This document shows positions 9,591 to 19,740 of a stretch of 64,000 nt of DNA, piece by piece. The notes under the pieces were generated by a model. The model did no database searches. It was not told the DNA's origin and saw nothing but the letters and a program-made list of their open reading frames with translations. Source of the stretch: Tigriopus japonicus (Eukaryota; Arthropoda; Copepoda; Harpacticoida; Harpacticidae); NCBI GenBank assembly GCA_010645155.1, contig CM021316.1:21935-85934 (forward strand). The letters are read 5' to 3'. How positions within the stretch are numbered: position 1 is the first letter of the stretch; each line of letters begins with the position of its first letter. The translations under genes and the position numbers were made by a program.

Positions 9591-12500
9591 ATGAAGGCGC
9601 TCTCTTGTGGTTGGTTAACCATTGATGTCTTGTGTGGACTGGTCTTCTCATATTTTCTTTCTCAAAATTAGTCTGTCTCTGTATCTTAGGGTTGCCACTT
9701 CAATTCCACGTGCTTGTTCTTGTCTAACTGGTGATGTTTCCATTGCTTTTTCCCATTCATTTTCATGTTGAATCACCACACCAAAGTTAGCAGTCGTGAC
9801 AAGAGAAGACCAATATTCCCTGAACCTTTTTATGAATCCTACGATCCAGTTTTTGTCCATCCATCGATCCATTAAATGATCTGACAGAGATGAAAGGCTC
9901 AAAAGCATGCTGAACAAACACATAAGTGACACAATTGACTTTGAGTAGTTCTCATCAATGGAGAATACGATGGTCTTGGATTGGAAGAAAGAAAGAAGGA
10001 TGAAGTAAAGCTCTCTTTTTCTTTGAATGGCCACACACTACCCATCCAAATTTTCTTCCTCAATCAGCTTGACTGGATCTCTCTGTGCACTAAAACACTA
10101 GAATGTGACACTTGGAGATGGCAAGATGACCAGAATGTTCGGTAAATCCACAAGGTTTTTGGAGTGACATCTCCTTGAAGCTCAATTCACAATGGTCGCA
10201 CGTTTTTTAAGGTGACCAAATTGATAAGGGTTGGTTCCTAACGTAAATTGACCACTTATATCCAACATTGAACAAGCCTCTCCAAGAATAGTTCAACGAC
10301 CACTTTTAAATACTGGCTTAAAATATTGAGTTAAAAGAAGACAAAAAGAACCCAATTTCTGTTTTAAACAAGATAAGGAATATTGCCCCTTAATGAACCT
10401 TTTGTTCGAGTTGTCACCCTGTCAAACGAACAAACACTGACACCATGTGGAGAATTCTCAAACTAAACCAGGGTTGAATGGGCAAAAGAAACATGATTAG
10501 AAAAGACTATTGATTCTGATAAATCTTTCAATGACTTCAAAATTTCGAATCGTTTTTCAAAATCTAATGTAATTTGCATTGCTTATGCAAAGAAATGAAT
10601 AGATTGTAACAACATGTTTGAGTGGCGTCCCTGACTGAATTCTCTTTTCCTCGCAAATGAATGTTGAGCTTCTCTCAACCTAGAATTAATGACGGATCAG
10701 TGATGATTCAACGCAAGGTGGATTGATGACGCCATGGACACTGCTCTGAAATTCGTCCTGTAGTACAGTGGTTCTTGCTTTAGTGCACTGGCCTTTTATT
10801 AGTTTCACACTTTTCGTTTAAACAAAATGTTTTGCGTATTCTTTTGGCAAAGTATTTTTTTTTCCTTGCTTGTTCACGGGTTTTTAACCAATGCAAGGGA
10901 ATGATTTCCCTGCAATGTTTGGTGTTAGTTAGATTGTTTAAACAATATTTGTAAGAAAGATTCTAAATGTGCAAAATTGGTCTTTGAACTTCCCTGCTCT
11001 CCCAGCAAGATGAGGCTGCTTGACATACCGCACAGCTTGCTCAAAATTAGTGTCAAGATGTCTTTCCTCATTTCTGGGACAAGGATTAATGTCCTGATTC
11101 ATCTCCAGGCCTCAATTGGATGAAAATTTCCTTCTTCTCCATTCCGAAGAGGCTCGTCAAACTGATTGAGTTGCATGCCTGTGTTGAGGCTTCAGTTGGT
11201 AGATTGATGGCTATGGTGAAGACCAAAGGTGGCCATGATGAAATCAAACTTTTGTTTGCCGACGTAATGCATTTGGGATTGTAGTTATGTGACAACGCCA
11301 ATGATTGAATGGATGAATCTAAGTGGTATACCCTGTAGAATCATAGGTGACATTACATTCGAGGGAAAGTTGGTTTCTTCACCTTAAATGAGAAGAAATG
11401 ATTACTTTGTAGCAATGCCCACCTCAACTCACAACGGAACTTTGTTTTTTGTTCACGCAACCTTGAATTATTTTTTGTGTTCATCTAGTGCATTTTATGT
11501 GGCAAGAGCTCGCACTTGCCATCATGCGCATGTATTTGTAGATGGCAATGGTTATCTAACAATTTTTGACAAACTGTAGTTCCTCAAATATTGATTAGGG
11601 ATAGATAATGAACCTGTTATGTATTTTGTTGAATTACTAGGTAAAATCTCTTTGTGATTGGAACGAAAAGATTGACACTACAAAAGGAATTTCAGGGATA
11701 GTCCATGCCAAGATTCAGCTGAAAACATTTGTAGTTCCATGTGGAGTTGCATTAACATTTTCAGCGATTTAATTTGTTCAAGACTGATCCATGACCGTTG
11801 CGATCTGCAATTACATGACTATCATGAAAGGCCACGAGCAACTGTACTCTTTTTTACGGTGCACTGATTTGGACTAGCTGTGATTGACCGTGACTGATTG
11901 ATCTTGGTTTTTTTTTCCACTTTTTAACTTTTGTTATTGATTATTTGTTTTTAACTTTTTCGAGTACCGGCTTGATCATATACTTTAGTGATGACGAAAA
12001 CTAAACACAATAGCGTCATTCTAGTGTGTGTCCCATCTTTTTTTGTATTTTTTTGTATTTTGCATAAGAGCCACTCAAAAACACAATGTGTATGGAAGAG
12101 TATTGGCAAGTGATAAGGGAAAAAAAACAGTAAAACGCTCACAAAAACCACAAAATCACATTTCCATAGTCCAGGTAAGAAGGAAGAAGACAATAAAGAT
12201 AATGTGGTGAATATAAAATTAGTAGTAAGATAAATTCCATCTGTAAGGAATTGTCTGCTAATCCTACCCTAACCAAAAAGATTTAGCCAACTCCACGTAT
12301 TCAATCCACGTAACAATTTATTTGCAATGCTTCGAAAGGATCAGATTTTGGCGAATACACATGTTGTGTCATATCCATCACCATGGCACTGTTAAAAATT
12401 GAACAAAATTGTATGTAATTAAACATTGCAAAACCTTTCTATTTATCACACTTACTAGATGCTATGGTAACCACAGTCCCCGGCTTGCCACTCAAAAGAA

Positions 12501-12620
12501 ACATCTGTTAAGACATCGCTTTGTTCGTCAGGTTGACTGACCAAAATTTGTTGACATTTCCCAAGTGAGTTACTGCGTGACTCTGCGAATATTTAACCCG
12601 GTTGGACACATCAATAGGAA
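9591..12620. other. Non-coding stretch
   Basis: No supported gene. A 128-codon minus frame at 9648-10034 shows no recognisable domain. 12050-12105 carries a copy of the dispersed motif also found at 3055-3108. The rest is AT-rich unique-looking sequence. Confidence 0.5.
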
Positions 12621-12682
12621 TGATAGTATCAACTAGATACACTAAGATAGATATTGGCATTCGTAGGCTAACACACGGTGCC
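12621..12682 (+). repeat. Inverted partner of 14052-14110
   Basis: About 60 bp (core ATAGATATTGGCATTCGTAG, then GCTAACACACGGTGCC) reappears in reverse complement at 14052-14110 with a few differences. Together they flank a 1.4-kb interval holding a MITE copy and a nested palindrome, so they may be ends of a larger decayed element. Confidence 0.6.
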
Positions 12683-12807
12683 GATGATTCGCGCTGGTGA
12701 TTGGTCAAGAGCATTCAGTTGAACATTCAGCTAATTCTAACGAAGTTCAACAACAAACCAGAGTAAATCAACAAAAAATTCTTTGTTGATTTTGTAGTGA
12801 TCTGACC

Positions 12808-13339
12808 CTTAGATCAGTTATAATCACTAGATAGCGTGCAAGCTTTAGCCTGGCTGATTTGGCAAGCGAGGCGGAATGCGTTGAATTCATGAGGAAAATG
12901 TCTCCATCACAACTGTTGAACGGACAGTTAGTGTGACCAAACATGCGAATCAAGACCAACTTTTCAAAACTTGTTCTTGAAGCCACAAGTCAGTTTTTGT
13001 CCATACATGCATTGGATTAACCCTACATAACGCAAAAGCTTAAATTCGTGTTCTTCCTACCAATGACTTATTCAACGTATTGTCAAAAAGGTTCGTAGTT
13101 GTAGTACTCATATCCATGGCATGGTCACCTAGTAACGTCTTTGGTTCTTTCACAAAAGTGACCACCAGCAATAGCAAAAAAATGACCCAAAAACATTATT
13201 GAATTCCTCATTTAACTCTTCACTTGCATGGTTGACATTTGCCTGGCCACACATTTCAAATGTTCCCACACTTTTGTCCGCTCAACAGTTGGCGACCGGA
13301 GACACATTTTTAGGCTTACACTCGGTCTAGTATTAATAG
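12808..13339. mobile_element. 530-bp non-autonomous element, copy 1
   Basis: About 530 bp shared with 42070-42577 in the same orientation. Ends are imperfect inverted repeats: left ATAATCACTAGATAGCGTGC, right complement ATTAATACTAGACCGAGTGT. A second inverted pair inside is CAACTGTTGAACGGACA (near 12914) with the complement of TGTCCGCTCAACAGTTGG (near 13277). No coding frame. Superfamily unassigned. Confidence 0.7.
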
Positions 13340-13729
13340 AAGTCAATGATCTGACCTGGTGCTGGGGTTGCCAATTTTCTTAAGTGAAATCATATTCCCC
13401 ACTGTCTACCAGCCTTCATAAACAGGTTTTTTTTCTTTAAGAAGCGACAAAAGGCAAGGCATCCCTGATATTCGTGACTTCTGAGCAGGGTTGCAAATCA
13501 ACCTCAAATTCGTGTTTGCTCATATACCAGAGCAAAGCACCCATTCTCTAAGAGGTAACCCTACCCTGCCACCTCCCGTGAAAAAACTTGCGCAAGCCGA
13601 GATTTCACATCACTGAGATTTTGTTGTCAATCCCCCGATCATGTGAATTAATCGGCCCCTGTTTAAACTCCACACTAGTTGAAATTCACTTTTTGCATAT
13701 CGGGTTAATACCTTAGACACATTTCCAGC

Positions 13730-14015
13730 AGACTTGAGGATTTTCAATAACCAAACTGCCCTATCAGATGAGCGAAATAGTTTAGATGTGTTTCTTAGAA
13801 GAAAAGGTTCCTTTAATTATGAACTTCGGCTTCCCGCATGATGAATGACGTCACAGACAGTCCGTGCCGGGTCGGGCAATCATAGATTTAAATGCCAATC
13901 TCTGCCTTCTAGTATTTCTAGTTGATACTAGAAATACTAGAAGGCAGAGATTGGCATTCAAAAACTATTTCGCTCATCTGATAGGGCAGTTTGGTTATTG
14001 AAAATCCTCAAGTCT
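13730..14015. repeat. Nested perfect palindrome
   Basis: Outer arms 13730-13781 and 13964-14015 are exact complements over about 52 bp. Inside, 13891-13920 and 13929-13958 form a second perfect 30-bp stem with an 8-base loop (GTTGATAC). The segment between outer and inner left arms (13784-13890) is single copy. No coding sequence. Confidence 0.85.
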
Positions 14016-14051
14016 GCTTGAGGATTTTGGGCATTTGCTTGGGCATTCGTA

Positions 14052-14110
14052 GGCACCGTGGGTTAGCCTACGAATGCCAATATCTATCCTAGTGTATCTT
14101 GTATCAACTA
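14052..14110 (-). repeat. Inverted partner of 12621-12682
   Basis: Reverse complement of 12621-12682. It also forms a small hairpin of its own, GGCATTCGTAGGC with GCCTACGAATGCC at 14042-14078. Confidence 0.6.
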
Positions 14111-14115
14111 TTTAC

Positions 14116-14368
14116 CTGAAAGTGCCCTTAAAGTTGATGGGCATTCGTCTTTGGTTTCGGTCCATATCATGAAGTTGCTTATATTCTTGAAAGAACTAGT
14201 TGGGATTAGTTGTACTGTGTGAGTAGATTTGGGTTCCACAATGGTCAAGTCAGAGGAAGTGGTCAAGCGGAAAAACGGAGCGTCGCCGAAAGCATCTTGA
14301 TTTTCATGCCTTTTCAGATGACCATCACTAACTCGATCTAGGTTTTGTGATGAATACCACGTTTCCAT
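14116..14368 (-). CDS. Possible first coding exon, unknown protein
   Basis: An 84-codon frame starts with ATG at 14368 and runs into CAG/GTAAAT, a good splice donor in phase 1, at 14116. The peptide is polar and without a recognised domain (contains GDAPFFRLTTSSDLTIVEPK). No partner exon with a matching phase was found downstream on the minus strand, where palindromic repeats follow at once. It could equally be a chance frame. Confidence 0.25.
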
Positions 14369-14409
14369 AGTTTTTTCGCAATCGTGGTCTAAAGAATATT
14401 TTTAAGATC

Positions 14410-14578
14410 ATAGTTAGAACCGCAAAGAGAAAAAGGTTGATTTGCCGTCGAGCAGAAAATCTAGTGGATTGCAAACAGCCTGTTGTTCTCTCTCCTTGCT
14501 CGCTTCAGCTGACTCCACACCTTGAAACGTCTGGAAAAAACTTTGTTCGACTTTGAAAAACCTTTTTTCCCAGCCCTA
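14410..14578. mobile_element. hAT-like MITE relic, TAGGGC family
   Basis: The right end read on the minus strand starts TAGGGCTGGGAAAAAAGG. The interior shares AGACGTTTCAAG, GTCAGCT and GCGAGCAA with copies at 38821-38985 and 57804-57958. The left end is not clear. Confidence 0.45.
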
Positions 14579-15240
14579 ATAATGCAAAGGCATATATTCT
14601 AAATGGGACGCTTTTTTCCGCCGTTTAGTTCATCAAGATGTCGTCTTATCTTTAAACTTGTCTGCTCAATTTGTCTTCAACCTTAAGGGAAACAAAAAGA
14701 TGCTTACTTGACTTCTGTGACAGAGACAAAGCCAAAATTGTTGGCAGTATTAGGGTCAACTCCACCAAAATGAGTGTTCTCCTGATTGTCATTGTGTTCG
14801 TTCACAAGAAACTTGACTGATTTGATTGAGTAAGAAAATTGTTGCAGTATCAATATGTCAATCTTCGAGGCAAACAAATTCTTTTTCTTTTCGTTATCGC
14901 TTGTTTGCCATCGTCACCACCATGATAAGAAGTTCAAGTTAAAATGTTAGTAGTAAGCGCAATGTACGATTTAAAGAAACAAGGTCAATGAAAATCGTTA
15001 CGGTTATCAAAATGCAAAATCAGACGTGCTAAATCTTTGCATAGCCATTTTTCCTGTTGAAAACTCCTCTTGATAGTATTATCTTCTCAGCCACTTCTTG
15101 AAGGTCCTTTAAAGACAATCCGTTGTCGCTAGGATCAAGTTGACGCTTTTCTCATTTATCAGACTTATGTTCATATCTTTCAGGATATAACTATTTCTGA
15201 TTATATTAAGCATTAGTGTCAAATGTAACAAATTATGGTA

Positions 15241-15832
15241 CACCCTGACATGATAGTTTTGTCGTAATTTTGAACCAAAATATTTTCATTATAAAGGAAT
15301 AGATTTCAACGACTTGACATCTAATCTGTCCCCAACTAGTCTCTTCTTCCTCGGAAATGATATTTGGGATGCTATCGACCAAAGTGGAAAGTGTGGACGG
15401 CTCAACAGTTTTCCGCACTTTGTTAGGTGTTTTCCCTTTGCCTAAAATTTTGATGAGCCGTTGAAATTCCATGAGCTCTTGAATTATGACGGACACTAAT
15501 ATTTCCCGTTATTTTTGGTTAGAGGTGTTCTAAAATTAGTCTCCTTTCTCCAAAACCGAGAAAAAATTTATTACCGCCATTCACTACTTTTTCACAACGG
15601 TTTAAAGGCAGATGGAACCGTTCAAAAAGAAAACGCCGGACATCGAGTTGACAATTGCTGTTCCAGGAATAATTTGTCACCTATTTGCCCTTAAATTGCA
15701 TCCTAACCAATCCAAAAATATTCTAGGCACTTGTTGGGGCACACGGGTGGTTTGATTACGCCAAAGTGTCCACGCATTACCGTCATTTTTAGGCTCAAAG
15801 TATGACGACGACACAACTTTCGTGTCAGGGTG
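15241..15832. mobile_element. Tc1/mariner-type MITE with TA duplication
   Basis: Flanked by TA at 15239-15240 and 15833-15834. Ends are inverted: left CACCCTGACATGATAGTTTT, right complement CACCCTGACACGAAAGTTGT. At 592 bp it is too short for a full transposase. An 87-codon minus frame (15233-15496) runs through the left end and is not convincing as a gene. Confidence 0.75.
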
Positions 15833-16354
15833 TAGCTCTCAATTTGTAATTGAATTAGCTATAATTACATTATCCTTCTAATGTTGAATTTACATATTTT
15901 TGCAAAATTTCCTTCACAAAATAAGTGTATAAAAGTGTCGAGTTCTTGATTTGCCCAACTGGACAATTTAAATAGATTTGACAATGCGTGTAGATTGTTT
16001 CGTCTAAAAAGTTGCTACTACATTGCACAATAGATTTACCAAAAATATTCTGGATAGATTGGTGCATGCAAGCCAAAAAGTCTTATAATTTTGTTTTGTC
16101 AAGACAAAGAAGAAACGGGCGACACTATGAACGAAAGAAGAATGCTTTATTCTACAAAGTGTCATGTGAAGTAAATGAGAACGCATGATCAGAGGTTTTT
16201 GGACACAAGAAACAACAAATTCGGTTGTCAAAAAATATTTTTTTTAATATCTGGCTTAGTTTTCAGGTACCTGGCCTTCTAAGAATATTTCATATTCAAA
16301 ATATGGAGGATAAGCAGGATTTTTCAATACTGCTACAAGGAATGGGATTCCCTG

Positions 16355-17545
16355 TAAAGAGAGTTAATGATTAATTTAGTTTCAATAATTTTTGTTCATT
16401 TGAAATTTGATCTACTTATGAGTTACTGTTGGCAGATCTATACAACCCTTGTATAGTGGGTTGATCAGGAATAGTTTTAAAAAATTTGTCCAATCCTGCC
16501 TTAAATGCTGTTAGAGGATCAGCTCCTACATATTCCCGACGAAGGCAAATAGGCAACAAATTGAACAATGAAGGAGCCCGATAAAGAAGAGAGGAGGACT
16601 TCATAGTTTGAACTAGCCTCGATTCCTTTGGATTTGGAGGTGCTCTCAGGGCGCACGTAAAACCTTTACGATCGCTACAACTGATCTCAAAGCCTTGGTT
16701 AGGACAGAGCCCATGAATGCTCTTGAAAACATACAGTATCAGATACCTTTCATACCTTCTCTGAGTACTGTACGGCCCTAACTTTTGGAATCTCTCGCAA
16801 AACGAGAGCTCTCTCATTCCTGAGATGTTCCTAGTAAAACATCGTTGGACCTGCTCCTTTGCAAACCTGCTGAACTCATTGGAGCCCAAATGGGTGAGGC
16901 ATATTCAAGATGAGGCTGAACAATCGACTTGCACACAGTTAGTATCGTAATGCTATCTCTGGACTTGAAAGTGCGATAGATCCAGCCGCAGGTTTGAAAT
17001 GCCTTCCCCACTTTCAACTGGATGTGCTCATCAAACTTTCCATCATCTTGGACGACAACTCCTAAATCCCTCATGGGCAATACCTGTTCAATATCACAAC
17101 CTCCATTGTCTTTGAGCGGAACATCTAATTTTGACGCCCCACACGGCATTGAGCGGAATTTCTTCCCGTTCAACGCCATGTTGTTCTCGCCAACCCAAGA
17201 GTAGACTTTCTCCAAGTCATCTACTAAACATTTTGAGTCCTGACCATTCCTTCCACAAACTAATTTTGCATCATCAGCGTATGAAGAAATACTGGCTTTT
17301 GTTCCAAACTTCTGGAGAGGAGCAATAAAGAGAATAAACAGGAGCGGACCTACAATTGAACCTTGTGGAACACCTGACTTGACATCACACATGCCACTAA
17401 ATGATCCTTCAACCTTGACTATTTGCTTCCTATCACCCATGAAACTACCAATCCAATTCAAGACCTTACCTTGGATCCCAAACTCTTTAAGTTGATCGAG
17501 CAAAATACCATGATCTACCTTATCAATCTCAATTTCAACCTTATC
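16355..17545 (-). pseudogene. 5'-truncated CR1/jockey-like LINE, RT and 3' end
   Basis: Two overlapping minus frames. 17503 to 16814 encodes VDHGILLDQL, SGVPQGSIVGPLLF (finger/palm), the catalytic SSYADDAKLV, then MALNGKKFRSM and MRDLGVVVQDDGKFDEHI. 16889 to 16416 encodes the C-terminal region ending RSANSNS. A frameshift near 16814-16889 separates them. Upstream of about 17545 the element is missing (5' truncation, typical of LINE retroposition). The 3' tail ends TAATCATTAACTCTCTTTA; the same tail is present at 39398-39588 and 45718-45847 with different flanks, which defines the true 3' end. Confidence 0.88.
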
Positions 17546-18185
17546 ATCGTTGATTCACTTTAATCCATATTTTGTTGTTCTGAGGTTTTTATTTGATGCC
17601 TTCTAGTTAAATTTTATCCCACGTTAATAATTTTCTCAAAAAAAACAATCTATCTGAGATTTTTTTATGCAATGGCATTTGACATTTCGTCCAAGCATGA
17701 TTTTGTTTTGTCAGAATTGTTCTCACTGGATCAGACGCTCATTCAACAGACTAGTTGTTAGTGAAAATATTTTAATAGTTATCAATTAGGAACAATTTAT
17801 AGATGAACCCATAAATATGCTCACGAACAAATTCGCTAAATTGTAGACCTGTGTCAAATACTTCTGAAATGTTATCAATAGGGCCCGGAAAAATATTTAC
17901 AAAAATGTGACAAAATAATCAATATATATTTTCTTCAAAAGCCTAAAATATTTGGAGAAAAGGCCGGATATTTAAGAAGTAATTTTTATGACAAGACCAT
18001 TTTTTGGTATTTTTGTCTGTGTGCTTCGATTTTCCAAATTTGTTTCTGGTGAAATAGATGCATTTGGCCGTTTTTGAGCATTGGTCGTTCATTTATTTTC
18101 GTCAATTTTGCCCAAAATATTTTTTTGACTAGAATATTCGAGAAAACATATTTTTACTTGAAACAGCCAAATGCTGAAGGTTACT

Positions 18186-18385
18186 TCAATTGAGCGCTTT
18201 AAATCTTACCGCTAGCGGCAAAACAGGGCCGTTGGCTGTGCTGAGTTGCCCAACCCATTTTGGCGAATCCAAGTTTTTCCCTTTTAAGCGTCCATTTGAT
18301 GATTCTAGGACCTTGGAAGCGATTGATATTTCACGTAAAGATGCCTTTGCTGGATTTGGGTCAATAATACGCAAAATTTATTTGT
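18186..18385. repeat. Dispersed repeat, copy 1
   Basis: About 190 bp with a diverged copy at 61412-61605: shared blocks TTGGCTGTGCTGAGT, GGCGAATCCAA (GGCAAATCCAA) and ATGCCTTTGCTGGATTTGGG (ATACCTTTGCTGGAATTGGG). It reads open in one frame here, but the other copy does not, so it is a repeat and not a gene. Confidence 0.6.
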
Positions 18386-18407
18386 TAGAAAATAATAATG
18401 AAATAAT

Positions 18408-18662
18408 AATGAAAGGGAGGAGAGGTGACGTTGTGGTTAGCACAGTTTCCTATAGTGAGAGAGGTCCCAGGTTCGATTCTCCTCCCCGACCTTTCTCAAG
18501 GAAACTTTTAGACGCTATTCCACACCCACAGACGGAGAACCAATCTGATATTGGACAAGAGATTGCCTATCGGAAAACTGGATGATGAGATGGCTGGCTT
18601 TGCTAGCAACTTGAAGGCGAGGCTCAAACCTCCAACCCTAGCACCCACTATCCAAAAAAAGC
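18408..18662 (+). mobile_element. tRNA-derived SINE
   Basis: The head resembles a tRNA: A-box-like TGTGGTTAGCACAG at about 18432 and B-box GGTTCGATTCT at about 18472. A roughly 170-bp body follows, ending in an A-run (CACTATCCAAAAAAA). It cannot fold as a standard tRNA because the T-stem would overlap the acceptor strand, so it is not called a tRNA gene. Confidence 0.6.
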
Positions 18663-19653
18663 GTTTTTTTTTCTCTTTTACAAACACAAAGAGAAAATTG
18701 AAACATCCTGTGGGACCTTTTGACATTGATTGTAAAAGCGTCAATGATAATTAGGTTATGATGGCCAAAATGCTTGGAAATTTGTTGCCTAGCGTAAGAC
18801 GATTGAACTCTGTATCAATTCAAAGTAGGTAATGCACCCTCATTTCATAATGGTGCATTGAATCAGCCACAATTGAGTTTCACGATTCGGCCCCGATTCA
18901 CGACATGTGGTGGCAGAATGCGTAAAACCGTTGGTGTAAAAGTTGAAAATTAGTAAAGCCATATTACTAAGTTTGAATGGCTCTCATCCCACCCCAGAGC
19001 TTTAAAATAACCGGCCATTCGGTGAAAATTATAGATATTGTACTGAAATTTGATGTTAACATTTTAAAATATCATACATTTGACTTATTACAATGTTATT
19101 GTATGTTTCAAGTACTAGCTTTTAGACCTTCTATCAGTCACCCTTAAGAGAACAAGGAGATAAGAGAGAATAAGAGAAAAGGAGAAGCCCCCCTTTTCCC
19201 TACTCTTGCATGACTCAGAGTGATCATTTTCAGACACACTCAAAAAGGGGAGGGATGAAACTTTTAGCACTATGCTTTTTTCATTCGTGTGACAAACTGA
19301 AACAATATTAGTTGATCTGCAGAACAATAAACTTCAAGTTTGAGTTACGCGTTGCACAATGAAACGTAAAAGAAAAGCCAAAAGCTTGTCAACGACTCAT
19401 AGAAGGTGCAAGAACATAGTACATAAAATGGCTCTCTTAGTACTCACTGGAACTACAATTTTAAACTCTGAAGGTCTTAAACAAAACAAAAATGAAATTT
19501 AGTGTTTCATGAAAAAGATAGGTTTTGTGGCTACTGTTTAAAACTTGTTTTTCGTCCATTGACAAAATAAATGCACGCAGTCTTGGCAAAGAAATTTAGT
19601 TTACTTAAAAATGTTTGTTCATCATTCATGTATGTATGCTACGAAACCGAATT

Positions 19654-19659
19654 TTTAAT
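19654..19659 (-). promoter_or_regulatory. Possible poly(A) signal ATTAAA of the cyclophilin exon
   Basis: ATTAAA on the minus strand about 82 bases after the stop codon. It is a common variant of the poly(A) signal; no AATAAA is seen in the next 200 bases. Confidence 0.35.
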
Positions 19660-19706
19660 GTTTCTGAAGGAGAACATTTGTTCACTTTTCTAACGTCAAT
19701 TTTCCA

Positions 19707-19726
19707 AAGAGGGCACGAGCCCTCTT
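19707..19726 (-). repeat. Hairpin in the cyclophilin 3' UTR
   Basis: Perfect 8-bp stem AAGAGGGC/GCCCTCTT with a 4-base loop, 15 bases after the stop. It would form in the mRNA. Function unknown. Confidence 0.5.
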
Positions 19727-19740
19727 GATATAGTGTGAGT

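Noticed and set aside
9648..10034. 128-codon minus-strand frame
   Set aside because: No domain, no splice context, no real ATG context, and it lies beside a LINE relic. Likely chance.
18405..18482. Possible tRNA gene
   Set aside because: Promoter boxes are present, but the acceptor and T stems cannot both form; a long body with A-run follows, so it is a SINE.
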